This document shows positions 8,951 to 18,217 of a stretch of 64,000 bases of DNA, piece after piece. Origin of the DNA: JABDIY01 sp963803875 (GTDB taxonomy: Bacteria > Actinomycetota > Acidimicrobiia > Acidimicrobiales > SZUA-35); assembly GCA_963803875.1 (NCBI GenBank), contig CAWDOA010000008.1, positions 248,001-312,000 on the forward strand, in the 5' to 3' direction. Each line of letters starts with the position of its first letter. Positions within the stretch are counted from its first letter, which is position 1. The position numbers were made by a program, and so were the translations under genes. The notes beneath the pieces are model-generated. The model saw nothing but the letters and a program-made list of their open reading frames with translations. It was not told the origin of the DNA and searched no databases.

Positions 8951-8956
8951 TAGCCT
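8951..8956 (+). promoter_or_regulatory. -10 hexamer TAGCCT, leaderless start of the acyl-CoA synthetase gene
   Basis: TAGCCT ends 6 nt before GTG 8963 (spacer GATCCT). Another instance of the TANNNT leaderless pattern. Confidence 0.55.
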
Positions 8957-8962
8957 GATCCT

Positions 8963-10588
8963 GTGACTGGTTGGAACTTTGCGACAGCGTGGGAATCGAT
9001 AGCGGCCGAGCAGAGTGAATCGCTTGCACTCACGCATGGCCCCCGAGAGGTGACCTGGGGAGATCTTGATCGACGGGCCGACGGACTGGCTCAGTTCCTG
9101 ATAGATGCCGGCTGCGCACCACAGGCCAAGGTGGCCTTCTACCTGCACAACTGTCCTGAGTACATCGAAACCTTCTTTGCGTGCGCGAAGGCTTCGCTGG
9201 TACACGTCAACACCAACTACCGCTACGGCGTCGAAGAGCTTGTCTACCTCTGGGACAACGCAGACGCAGCCGTGGTGGTGTTCCACGGGGTATTCACAGA
9301 AACTGTCGATGCCCTTCGGGATCGTGTGCCCGGAGTGCACACCTATCTCTGGGTCGACGACGGCACCGAGCCATGCCCGGGGTGGGCAAGCAGATACGAC
9401 GATGCAACTGGCACACCAAACTCAGGACACGTTCACAGCGACACCGGTCGCTCCGGCGACGACCTGGTGCTTCTCTACACCGGCGGAACCACGGGCATGC
9501 CCAAGGGAGTCATGTGGCGGCAGGATGACCTGTTGATGGTGACCGATGCCAAGAACAAGGTCCGGTTGCCTGCCGAACCGGACTACGCGCCTGGCGGCTT
9601 GTCGGCTGCAGCTCGAGCGAGGGTTCGTAGCCGACCCGGTCCTGCCAGTGTTCCGGCATGCCCTCTGATGCACGGAACTGGGTTGTTCAATGCTCTGACA
9701 ACGCTGACGCTGGGTGGATCGATCACAACCCTCACAAGCCGCAAGCTGGACATAGCCGAACTCTTCGACACCGTCGCGCTCAGGAAAATCAAGAGCATCT
9801 TTATCGTCGGCGATGCCTTCGCCAAACCGATGCTGGCGGCGCTGGACGCCGAACCCGACCGCTGGGACATCAGCTCGCTTCGTGTTCTGATCTCATCTGG
9901 CGTGATGTGGTCCGCAGACACCAAGGCCGGGCTGATGGAGCACAATCCAAAGTTGCTGTGTGTCGACACGTACGGGAGCTCAGAGGCGATCGGCATCGGC
10001 TCGTCGGTCTCGTCCAAGGACGGTGCGGCCAAGACGGCCTCGTTCTCCCTCAGCAAGAAGTCGGCCGTCATCTCCGAGGACGGCCGGATTGTGCAACCGG
10101 GTTCGGGTGACGTGGGCCGGGTTGGCGTGGCTGGGCGCGTCCCGCTCGGCTACTACAAGGATCCAGAAAAGTCTGCGGCCACGTTTCCCACTATTGACGG
10201 CGTCAGATACTCAGTCCCGGGTGACTTCGCCACGGTCGAAGCCGATGGTTCGATCGCTTTGCTGGGCCGGGGGTCGGTCTGCATCAACACCGGCGGAGAA
10301 AAGGTGTTTCCCGAAGAGGTGGAAGAAGCCCTCAAGGAACACCCGATGGTCGAAGACGCCATAGTGGTTGGAGTGTCCGACGATCGTTTCGGGCAGCGAG
10401 TCGCGGCTGTGATCGCGTCACACGCTGATGCCGTGGAGAGCGAGCTCATTGACCACGTTCGGGAACGCCTTGCCGACTACAAGGCGCCCCGTCACGTGTA
10501 TTCGGTTTCCTCCCTCGAGCGGGCGGCCAACGGCAAGATCGACTACTCGCGATGGACTGACTACGCGGAAGAGAAGCAGGAACCCTGA
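8963..10588 (+). CDS. fatty-acid/steroid-type acyl-CoA synthetase (FadD family)
   Basis: 541-residue ANL-superfamily adenylating enzyme. Seen: P-loop LLYTGGTTGMPKGVMW (about 170-186), A5 region DTYGSSEAIG, A7/A8 motifs YSVPGDFATVEADGSIALLGRG and CINTGGEKVFPEEVEE, and the catalytic A10 lysine in NGKIDYSRW. Overall layout resembles mycobacterial FadD18/FadD19, which activate fatty acids or sterol side chains; the exact substrate is not readable. The convergent neighbour is an SDR of the type used in the same beta-oxidation routes. A hairpin terminator overlaps the stop codon. Confidence 0.88.
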   Translation: MTGWNFATAWESIAAEQSESLALTHGPREVTWGDLDRRADGLAQFLIDAGCAPQAKVAFYLHNCPEYIETFFACAKASLVHVNTNYRYGVEELVYLWDNADAAVVVFHGVFTETVDALRDRVPGVHTYLWVDDGTEPCPGWASRYDDATGTPNSGHVHSDTGRSGDDLVLLYTGGTTGMPKGVMWRQDDLLMVTDAKNKVRLPAEPDYAPGGLSAAARARVRSRPGPASVPACPLMHGTGLFNALTTLTLGGSITTLTSRKLDIAELFDTVALRKIKSIFIVGDAFAKPMLAALDAEPDRWDISSLRVLISSGVMWSADTKAGLMEHNPKLLCVDTYGSSEAIGIGSSVSSKDGAAKTASFSLSKKSAVISEDGRIVQPGSGDVGRVGVAGRVPLGYYKDPEKSAATFPTIDGVRYSVPGDFATVEADGSIALLGRGSVCINTGGEKVFPEEVEEALKEHPMVEDAIVVGVSDDRFGQRVAAVIASHADAVESELIDHVRERLADYKAPRHVYSVSSLERAANGKIDYSRWTDYAEEKQEP

Positions 10589-10612
10589 TCGACATCGTCG
10601 ATCCAGGGTTCC
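10579..10612. terminator. bidirectional hairpin terminator overlapping the acyl-CoA synthetase stop codon
   Basis: Left arm GGAACCCTGATCGAC and right arm GTCGATCCAGGGTTCC pair over 15 bp with one bulged base and loop ATC. It lies between convergent genes ending at 10588 and 10620; the TGA stop is within the left arm. No U-tract. Confidence 0.75.
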
Positions 10613-10619
10613 AAGGTCG

Positions 10620-11522
10620 TCAGGCCACTCCCCAGTTGTTCAGCAACTTACCGAATTCCTCGGCGGGGTTTGCCGGAACGACGTAGCCGGCTTCGTCGTT
10701 GATGGCGTCCCAGTCTTCTTGAACCGTCTCCGGGGTGATCTCTTTGCCGCGAGACGTACCTTGGGTGAGCCCGATGAAGAACTTGGCGATGGTGCCGCCG
10801 GCGGCAGAGTAGACCTGACCCGATGCGGGGCAGCTCTCGTGAGCGAGATAGATGACCACGGGTGTGACGAACTTGGGGTCGAGCTGCTCGGACATGCTGC
10901 CCAACAGATCCTCGGTCATTCGGGTCATGGCCACAGGGGCGATTGCGTTGGCGCGAATCCCGTGTTTGGCGCCCTCGGCCGCGAGCACCCGGGTGAACCC
11001 AACCAGACCCATCTTCGCGGCGCCGTAGTTGGCCTGACCGAAGTTGCCCAGAAGGCCCGAGTTCGAAGAAGTGTTGATTACCACACCACTCTTTTGCTCA
11101 CGGAACAGTTTCCAGGCGGGGAGCGTCACGTAGAACGCTCCCTTGAGGTGCACATCGATCACGGCGGTGATCAAGTCGTCGGTCATGTTGTGGAATGATT
11201 TGTCTCGCAGGATGCCGGCATTGTTGACCACGATGTCGACCTGTCCGAAGGCATCGAGGGCGGACTGCACGATGGCCTCGCCGCCGTCCACTGTTGCCAC
11301 GGAGTCTCCGTTGGCGACAGCTTCGCCGCCCAGTGCAGAAATCTCATCGACAACGGCCTGAGCTGCGCTGACCGAAGCGCCAGTGCCGTCGACGGTGCCT
11401 CCGAGATCGTTCACGACTACTCGCGCCCCACGGCGGGCAAACTCGAGCGCGTGTTCACGGCCTAGACCGCCGCCTCCGCCGGTGATGATCGCTACTTTGC
11501 CGTCAAAACCCAGATCAGCCAT
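10620..11522 (-). CDS. short-chain dehydrogenase, (3R)-hydroxyacyl-CoA dehydrogenase type (MFE-2/Hsd4-like)
   Basis: 300 residues. Rossmann fold with TGxxxGxG as ITGGGGGLGREHAL (14-27), NNAG motif in VVNNAGILRD, catalytic Ser in INTSSNSGLLGNFGQ, and YxxxK as YGAAKMG. The insertion after beta-2 (NDLGGTVDGTGAS) and C-terminal extension with PVVIYLAHESCPASGQVYSAAGG are typical of the dehydrogenase domain of multifunctional enzyme 2, working on 3-hydroxyacyl-CoA. Start ATG 11522 has a strong Shine-Dalgarno (GAGGAG about 11 nt upstream). Likely acts with the convergent acyl-CoA synthetase in fatty-acid or sterol side-chain oxidation. Confidence 0.87.
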   Translation of the reverse strand: MADLGFDGKVAIITGGGGGLGREHALEFARRGARVVVNDLGGTVDGTGASVSAAQAVVDEISALGGEAVANGDSVATVDGGEAIVQSALDAFGQVDIVVNNAGILRDKSFHNMTDDLITAVIDVHLKGAFYVTLPAWKLFREQKSGVVINTSSNSGLLGNFGQANYGAAKMGLVGFTRVLAAEGAKHGIRANAIAPVAMTRMTEDLLGSMSEQLDPKFVTPVVIYLAHESCPASGQVYSAAGGTIAKFFIGLTQGTSRGKEITPETVQEDWDAINDEAGYVVPANPAEEFGKLLNNWGVA

Positions 11523-11601
11523 GTTCTTGATACTCCTCGGTAACCAGTAAGGATTCCGATCGTACCGAGCCTGCGGGCGGTGACCCTATTTGGTGCCGCG
11601 G

Positions 11602-11781
11602 TTAACTTTCGATCGTCTCGAGTTCTGCCGCGGGTGGGGTGCGGAGGATCGCTCGGACATCGAGCAGCAGGTCGGTGACTTCATCGGCGGGCACGAGCCT
11701 GCGGGCAGTAAGGCCACCCAGACCGGCATCGATGATGGCGAGGGCTTCGGCGATTTCGGTTGGCTCTAGTACTTCGGTCAT
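11602..11781 (-). CDS. small conserved-looking protein, unknown function
   Basis: 59 residues from ATG 11781, selected because GGAGG lies 6 nt upstream; the longer ORF start at 11844 has no such site. The sequence is acidic and helical (TEIAEALAIIDAGLGGLTA, DEVTDLLLDVRAILR), with no membrane segment or cysteine. It lies upstream of, and on the same strand as, the SDR gene (80 bp apart), so co-transcription is possible. I do not recognise a family. Confidence 0.6.
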   Translation of the reverse strand: MTEVLEPTEIAEALAIIDAGLGGLTARRLVPADEVTDLLLDVRAILRTPPAAELETIES

Positions 11782-11959
11782 CACGGCCTCCAGGCGAAAG
11801 GTGGCAGGGGATCGAGGGCTCGTCGGGCCCCTCCTGCGGTTCACCTCAGTCTACCGCAGGCACGCCTTGACTCTTGGGCAGTTGTTCACCCACCGGCTCA
11901 AGGTGGCCCCAAACCATGTCGATCCCGGGGGGAAGATTCCGTCGACTGATTGCGCTTCC

Positions 11960-12670
11960 ATGACCGCACTGCCCTCTCCCCCAACCGAGTCGTCGTGGAC
12001 GCTCGAGGATGAGCGCGCCCTGGCGCGTCGGCAACGGATCCACGAGACAGCGGTCCGCCTTTCATCAGTGCTCTCCGCAGGGGCAGTCGTCCTGGCCGCC
12101 GTCCTAACGGTCATTGGCATGACGGGCGGGACGTCGAATGCGGAAATGCCAACCTCACCGATCAATCTCTTGGCGCTGGAAGCTGATGAAAGAATCTCGA
12201 CCCTCACCTACGAAACGGCCGCCATCGCGGATGTTTCCGAGCCCGCTCTTGATCTGATCCGATATCCGTGGCGATCCGAGCTTCAGGGGTGGACGATCAC
12301 CTTCCTGGAACCCCGGGGAACGGCATCGGGTTACACATGGAGCGCCGAGCAGCGCATCGAGGTATTCGTAAGGGGATCAGACGGCAGCGATCGAGTTGCG
12401 CGGGTGCTCGCACACGAACTCGGTCACGCAATCGACGTAACGCTCAACAGCCCCGACGATCGGCGGGACTGGCTGACCGAACGCGGCATGGAACAAGACA
12501 CCGCCTGGTGGCCAGGAAGCGGCCGACCCGACTTCGAGACCGGTGCCGGAGACTTCGCCGAAGTGTTTGCAGCCTCACAAGTGGGTGAGGAGGACTTCAG
12601 GTCGAAGCTGAATCTCCAGATCGATCAGGGTGACTACGACCTGATGGCCCGTCTGGCTCTACGTCGCTGA
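11960..12670 (+). CDS. membrane-anchored putative zinc metalloprotease with HELGH motif
   Basis: 236 residues. Cytoplasmic N-terminus rich in charges, one membrane helix at about 37-57 (LSSVLSAGAVVLAAVLTVIG), then an extracytoplasmic domain. The motif VARVLAHELGHAIDV (about 150-164) is HExxH; a downstream acid in TGAGDFAEVFAAS could be the third zinc ligand, as in gluzincin-like small proteases. ATG 11960 is chosen because earlier in-frame codons (from 11639) encode shadow sequence of the opposite-strand gene. Substrate unknown. Ends at a strong terminator. Confidence 0.7.
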   Translation: MTALPSPPTESSWTLEDERALARRQRIHETAVRLSSVLSAGAVVLAAVLTVIGMTGGTSNAEMPTSPINLLALEADERISTLTYETAAIADVSEPALDLIRYPWRSELQGWTITFLEPRGTASGYTWSAEQRIEVFVRGSDGSDRVARVLAHELGHAIDVTLNSPDDRRDWLTERGMEQDTAWWPGSGRPDFETGAGDFAEVFAASQVGEEDFRSKLNLQIDQGDYDLMARLALRR

Positions 12671-12678
12671 CCACACAA

Positions 12679-12715
12679 CGCGCCGCGGCACAGGCATAGC
12701 CTGTGCCGCGGCGCG
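12679..12715. terminator. perfect 17-bp hairpin terminator between convergent genes
   Basis: CGCGCCGCGGCACAGGC, loop ATA, GCCTGTGCCGCGGCGCG: a perfect 17-bp stem. It lies between genes ending at 12670 (+) and 12747 (-) and can serve both; there is no U-tract on either side. Confidence 0.85.
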
Positions 12716-12746
12716 AATTCATGAAGCGGCGTACGCCGCTGAACGA

Positions 12747-13001
12747 CTATTGGGTGGGATCGGCGTCAGATACTGCCTCTGCTGCGGCATCTTCAACCTC
12801 GTCGGGGTGACCGTCGATCTTGTCGGCAAGGTCCTTGACCTTCTCGAGCTGATCCTCGAACTTTCCTCCGGTTGCAGAATTGGCCATATCGGCGGCCTTG
12901 TCGATGCCTTCTTCGACTTTGCCTCCGACCGTCTCGCGGAGGTCCTCGGCCTTGTCGGTGACGCCACTCAGTGCGTCTTTCGCTTTATCAAAGATCCCCA
13001 T
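12747..13001 (-). CDS. Rv0909/MT0933-type antitoxin homologue
   Basis: 84 residues, starting MGIFDKAKDALSG and continuing as charged amphipathic helix with LADKIDG near the end, as in the MT0933 antitoxin family (Rv0909 of M. tuberculosis). AAAGGA lies about 9 nt before ATG 13001, a good ribosome site. No toxin gene flanks it: upstream is the divergent ATPase, downstream a terminator. In many actinobacteria such orphans look like small stress or cell-envelope proteins rather than true antitoxins, so the family name should not be read as function. Confidence 0.75.
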   Translation of the reverse strand: MGIFDKAKDALSGVTDKAEDLRETVGGKVEEGIDKAADMANSATGGKFEDQLEKVKDLADKIDGHPDEVEDAAAEAVSDADPTQ

Positions 13002-13093
13002 TGCAATGTCCTTTCGATTGGATCAGACCCCATCATGCCGGATTTCTGACCCGTTTTCGGTGAAGGAGCCCCGACAGGTATCAGAATGTCTCC

Positions 13094-15515
13094 ATGGCGA
13101 CATCCAAGAAGCTCGGTGAACTACATATCGGGGAGCAGATCGAATCCCAGTCTGGTGATCGAAACGGCAGACCGGTGCTGCTCGACAGCGCCGACTTCAC
13201 AACCCACGGGGTGATCGTCGGGATGACCGGCTCGGGCAAAACCGGCCTGGGCATTGTTCTTCTCGAAGAAGCGCTGCTGGCCGGTGTTCCGGTTCTGGCG
13301 ATCGACCCCAAAGGCGACCTTGGAAACCTGGCACTCACGTTTCCCGATCTGGATCCGGCGTCCTTCGAACCGTGGATGGACGAGGGCGACGCCCGGGTGA
13401 AGGACACCACCACTGCCGAGCTGGCCCGTGCAACAGCCGAGCTGTGGAAGAACGGTTTGGCCGGATGGGATCTCGACGGCGCCGACATCAGAACCTTGGC
13501 CGCCGCGGCCAACCCGGTGATCTACACGCCCGGAGCCGCGTCAGGGGTACCGCTCGACGTTCTCGGCCGCCTGGATCCGCCGACAACCGACGATCCCGCC
13601 GCCCGACAGGACGAAGTCGATTCCACCGTCAGTGGCCTGCTCGGTTTGATCGGTGTGGAATCGGATCCGCTTTCCGGGCGTGAACACATACTGCTTGCCA
13701 ACCTGATCGCCCGATCGTGGGATGCCGGAACCACACTCGACATGCCCAGCCTGCTCGGACAACTGATGGATCCCCCGATTCGCAAGCTGGGTGTTCTTGA
13801 TCTCGATACCTTCTTCCCGGCAAAGGATCGTCAGGCGTTGGTCATGAAGCTCAATGGCCTGCTGGCCTCTCCGAGCTTCGCGGCGTGGGCAACCGGCGCT
13901 CCGATGGATCCTCAGTCGATGCTCTGGGACGATGCCGGGAACGCTCGCGCCGCCGTCGTGTCACTGCGCCATCTCGATGAGAACGAGCGACAGTTTGCGA
14001 TCACAGTGCTGCTCAGCCGGATGATTTCCTGGATGCGGGCGCAATCGGGCACCGGCCAACTGCGGTGCCTCATCTACATCGACGAAGTGATGGGTTTGGC
14101 GCCGCCCAACGGCAACCCGTCCACGAAGAAGCCGATCCTCACATTGCTCAAGCAGGCCCGAGCATTTGGGGTGGGGTTGGTGCTGTCAACCCAGAACCCG
14201 GTTGACCTCGACTACAAGGCAATCTCCAATGCGGGAACCTGGATGATCGGTCGGCTTCAGACCGAACAGGACAAGAACCGACTCGTCGACGGACTTCGAT
14301 CGGCCGATGGTTCGATCGACATGGGTGAAGTCGAGAATCGAATCAGCCAGCTCGGCAAGCGCCAGTTCATTCTGCGAACAACACGCTCCTCAGCGCTCCC
14401 GCTTTTCACCACGCGCTGGGCGATGAGCTATCTGGCCGGCCCGATGTCTCGTTCTCAAATCACCGAACTGATGGCCGCTGAGAACCTCAAGCTGGGCTCA
14501 GGGGCGGGGCCTTCTTCCACGGATTCATCGGCACCCGACTCCACACCCGCTGCTGTGCACCCCTCAAGATCCGATCGGCGACGACGAATCAACCTTGGCT
14601 CCCAGTGTTCCGGCGGGGACGATCGTTCGGTATGTGCCTTCCAATGCACCCTGGCTCGAGGCGGTAGGGGGAGTTCCTGGCGGGAATCGCTTCTCACCGG
14701 TTCTCGCCGCACGAGTGTCGCTCCTGTTCGACGAGACCAAGGCAAAACTGCGGCATACCGAGGAGTGGGAGGCGATCGTGCCCGCTGGAATCGACGGCTT
14801 CGACGTTGACGCACTCATCGAGGTCGACTTCGACGACCGTGACTTCACGGTTGACCCGCCTACGGGGATCCGATACGTCGTGCCCGAGTTCAACATCACC
14901 AAGACCTCACTGACGGGAATTCAACGAGCGCTGAAGAACGCTCTGTACAGCGACCAGTCGCTGACGTTGTTTCAGAACACCGAGCTCAAGATCTACAGTC
15001 GACCCAACGAGAGCCGTGATGCATTCGAGATGCGATCTCGTGCCGTCGCCGATGAGGGCAATGACGAGGCAGTGGCAAAACTGAGGGAGAAGCTGGAAAA
15101 GCAGCTTGGTCGCATACAGGACCAGATCGCCAAGGCTGAAGACCGGGTCCGCCAGGCCGAAATCGATGCCGAGGGTCGCAAACAGCAACAGATCATCAAT
15201 CTCGGGACTTCGATTCTGGGCGGTTTGCTGGGCGGTCGACGACGCTCCCGATCACTTGGTGCAGCAGCTCGACGTATGGGGTCTGGCCGTCGCCAAACCG
15301 CCGCTTCGCAGAACAGGGTCGAAACCGCGATGAACCGGTTGGATGAGAAGTACGGCGATCTGGAGGAGCTCGAAGCAAAGCTGGCTGACAGCATCCTCGA
15401 TCTCGAAGATGAATGGAATGACAAGGCGTCGGCCATCACCGAACTCGATGTTTCGCTCGAGAAGACCGACATCGTGATCGAAGATCTGATCGTGGCCTGG
15501 CTTCCCGTCGGCTAA
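13094..15515 (+). CDS. HerA/VirB4-like ATPase (DUF853-type helicase-like) with coiled-coil C-terminus, frameshifted
   Basis: About 807 codons if read as one protein. N-terminal P-loop domain: Walker A VGMTGSGKTGLG (about 38-49), Walker B LRCLIYIDEVMGL (about 330), then LKQARAFGVGLVLSTQNP typical of HerA-type ATPases. The C-terminal part has a long charged coiled coil (AKLREKLEKQLGRIQDQIAKAED) and a Gly/Arg-rich segment. The frame changes from 2 to 3 at the CCCC run 14560-14563: VHP in the first frame continues as QDPIGDDESTLAPSVPAGT in the second. One surplus C explains it; the 3' part has no independent ribosome site. Role (DNA translocation or repair) is family-level inference only. Confidence 0.75.
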
Positions 15516-16568
15516 CTAACCATGGAGCCGATTCGAAGGCAACCAGGTCTGATGGTTCGAACTCGCCAGAACTCTGGCCGCAGGCCGCCGCCCGAACCAG
15601 GCCCCGAACAGAAATGCGGGCCCTGAACTCGAGATACGAAGGTTCAGCGTGTCGGTATGTCCAGCCAGCCCGGCATGAGCTTGGTCGAGGTTGAGAGCAC
15701 CGGCTTGGCTCAAATGGCGCAGCGACAACCGTTCCACCATCGGCCCGAAACCGTCGAGATACTGGCTGTTTCCCGATCGTACCGAGCGGCGTAGCGCCTC
15801 GAACAGAGCCTTCTCCCGAAGCCGACGCCGGGTCAGCAAACGCACGATCGAGGTGCCGGGCCGAACCGCGACCTCGGGGCTGCCCATCGCCAACTGAACC
15901 AAGCCGGTGAGCTGCTCAATGCTGGCGCCTTCGATCACGATCCCCAACGTGAGGCGCTCGGCGCCGAACGCCGGGCCGATCCGAAGTCGGCGGGTCTCGA
16001 CGACCACCCAGCACCCCGTGTCAACCGCATGCTGCAAACGAAGAAGCGCTGTCTCATGTCCGATCAGGCCCAGCGACCAACCCCGAAGCTCCCCCGCTCC
16101 CAGCCACATGTTCACCGGTGAATCGGCGCCAACCGCGGGGCGCACGTCCTCCCACATCCGCTGCGCTTCGAGAAGTCGGCTACGGCGCTGATCCTTTCGG
16201 CTTTCCATCGTCTTCAGATCTTCGGCCTGGGTCCGGGAGTCTCCTGGCAGACCCGACCCGGCACCCGACCGGGCATTGCCAGCGGCGGCCAACGCTTCTT
16301 CGTAGGCTTGGACCGACCGGGTGAAGGCAGACCGCGCGTTCACAACCGCTCGATAGGCGATGTCGAGAGCGGGCGGCCGGGCGACCTGCCACAGGCTGCG
16401 GCACCGCCGACGGTGCTGCCGGGCTGAAAGGACGGCAAAGGTGACCACCAGCAGACCGGCGAGAGCAACGCCGACAAGCACCACCCAGATCAACACAGGC
16501 CAAACTGTAGTGCTTGGCTGACATGGGTCGAAGGAAGCGGTACTAGAGGAAGCTGAGGGAGTATCCAC
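15516..16568 (-). CDS. hypothetical single-pass membrane protein
   Basis: 350 residues from GTG 16568. One membrane helix at about 23-50 (VWPVLIWVVLVGVALAGLLV), followed by RQHRRRCR and a soluble region with a short helical segment (YRAVVNARSAFTRSVQAYEEAL), then a mixed alpha/beta part. No motif I recognise. Its stop abuts the stop of the HerA-like ATPase with no gap, and its start is divergent from the transporter gene. True start could be slightly downstream. Confidence 0.55.
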   Translation of the reverse strand: MDTPSASSSTASFDPCQPSTTVWPVLIWVVLVGVALAGLLVVTFAVLSARQHRRRCRSLWQVARPPALDIAYRAVVNARSAFTRSVQAYEEALAAAGNARSGAGSGLPGDSRTQAEDLKTMESRKDQRRSRLLEAQRMWEDVRPAVGADSPVNMWLGAGELRGWSLGLIGHETALLRLQHAVDTGCWVVVETRRLRIGPAFGAERLTLGIVIEGASIEQLTGLVQLAMGSPEVAVRPGTSIVRLLTRRRLREKALFEALRRSVRSGNSQYLDGFGPMVERLSLRHLSQAGALNLDQAHAGLAGHTDTLNLRISSSGPAFLFGAWFGRRPAARVLASSNHQTWLPSNRLHG

Positions 16569-16615
16569 ATCACGGTGGAACTCCGGAGTCGGTTCTGGGG
16601 AGGCACTGGAACGGG

Positions 16616-16621
16616 TAGTGT
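16616..16621 (+). promoter_or_regulatory. -10 hexamer TAGTGT, leaderless start of the AspT-type transporter
   Basis: TAGTGT ends 7 nt before GTG 16629 and supports that start over GTG 16575. Confidence 0.55.
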
Positions 16622-16628
16622 CGCTCGC

Positions 16629-18201
16629 GTGACGGACATCCTTGCAGAGGAGCCTCTGGTACTCCTCGGGGCGGTTCTGGCGATCGGGGCGCTGATCGGA
16701 GCAGTACGGATTCGAGGGATAAGCATCGGTCCGGCCGGCGCGCTCTTTGCCGGCCTGGCTGCCAGCGCATTGGATGAGCGGCTCGTGATTCCGTCGATTG
16801 TCGGCATCCTCGGTCTGTCGTTGTTCACCTACTGCATAGGACTTTCCACCGGACGTACCTTCGTCGAGACCTTTCGGAGAAGCCTGCCCCTGATGGCCGT
16901 CATTGCGGCGCTCCTCACCGGACTGGCTGGGCTCGCTGGAATACTCGGCTCACTCCTCGATCTCGGAGCTGCCACAACAGCTGGTGTATACGCAGGCGCG
17001 CTGACCAATACCCCCGCTCTGGCCGGCGCCCAAGCCCTTCTCCCAGAGCCCACACGAAGTGCTCCCGTGGTCGGTTACGCATTGGCGTACCCCTTTGGCG
17101 TGCTCGGAATGCTGATCGCAGTACTCCTCAGTGACCGGCTCAACGACGACCAGCCCAGCGAGGACACCAACCAAGAACTGGCATCGATGACGGTGCGGGT
17201 AGAGGAGGTTGGGCTCGACACCGTAGGCGCTCTTTCGGCTCAACTCGGCGGCCGAGCGGTGATTGCGCGGTTGCAACGAGACGATCATCAGTGGGTTCCC
17301 AGATCCGATGACGAGCTGCGAAGGAACGATGTTCTTGCGATCACGTGCCGACCGGCGAGGGCAGACCACGTTGCTAGCCTCATCGGCCGCCGGCTCCACA
17401 CCAACTTGACCGATTCTCGCCGCGAACTCGACTTTCGACGCATCGTTTTGTCGAACGAGGATCTCGTTGGCTTACCTATCGCTGCACTCGATCTGACGGG
17501 CCGAAATGGTGCCACGATCACGCGGGTGAGAAGGAGCGGCACAGACCTGCTGGCAACGCCGAGCCTCGTGCTCGAACGTGGCGACAGAGTTCGGGTGGTG
17601 GCACCGCCGGATCAAATGGATGCGGTTGCTCGCCGGCTGGGAGACGACGAGAACAGAGTCGCTGAGTTCTCGCCACGGGGATTCACTGTCGGACTCCTCA
17701 TCGGACTGTTGGTGGGACTGGTGCCGGTCTCCATCCCCGGTGCGCGGCGAAATAACGCTCGGCGCGGCCGGAGGTCCGTTGTTGGTAGGGCTGATACTGG
17801 GTTGGCGAGAGCGTACCGGCCTGTTGATTTGGCAACTCCCCCCGGGTGTGAGCACCACCCTTCGCCAGTTGGGTTCGTTGCTGTTCTTGGGGATGGCGGG
17901 AACGAGCGGTGGGGCCGCATTACGAGTCGCTCTCGGGGGTGCGGAAGCGCCGGCGATTCTCCTGGCGGGGTTTGTGATCACGACCCTTTCTGCCCTTGGC
18001 GTGCTGACGCTCGCCAAAGTACGCGGACTCGATGCTCCTGCGGCCGCCGGCCTGGTGGCGGGAGCTCAGACTCAGCCCGCCGTACTTGCCTTTGCGTCGG
18101 ACAGGACGAGCAGCCCACGGTTGATGGTCAACTACGCGATCGCTACTCCGGTGGCAATGGTCGTCAAGATCGTCGCGGCGCAACTGCTCGTGCTGCTCTG
18201 A
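16629..18201 (+). CDS. AspT/YidE-type transporter with two TrkA-C (RCK_C) domains, frameshifted
   Basis: About 524 codons when both frames are joined. Layout matches the aspartate:alanine exchanger family: N-terminal membrane repeat (LVLLGAVLAIGALIGAVRI to TNTPALAGAQALL), two cytosolic RCK_C domains in the middle (about 190-345), then a second membrane repeat (GAAGGPLLVGLILGW to SPRLMVNYAIATPVAMVVK). TNTPALAG and AGAQTQPAVLAFA are the paired family signatures. The frame changes in the CCCCGG run at 17735-17740: GLVPVSIP joins to VRGEITLGAAGGP after dropping one base. Start GTG 16629 is supported by a leaderless promoter. Substrate unknown. Confidence 0.8.
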
Positions 18202-18217
18202 GCGAAATCGGTTTTTG

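Noticed and set aside
12747..13094. Toxin-antitoxin locus
   Set aside because: Only the antitoxin-like gene is present; the neighbouring ATPase is not a toxin.
13094..14809. 571-codon ORF taken as the complete ATPase
   Set aside because: Its last ~75 codons are an out-of-frame read of the downstream domain; the natural sequence continues in the next frame to 15515.
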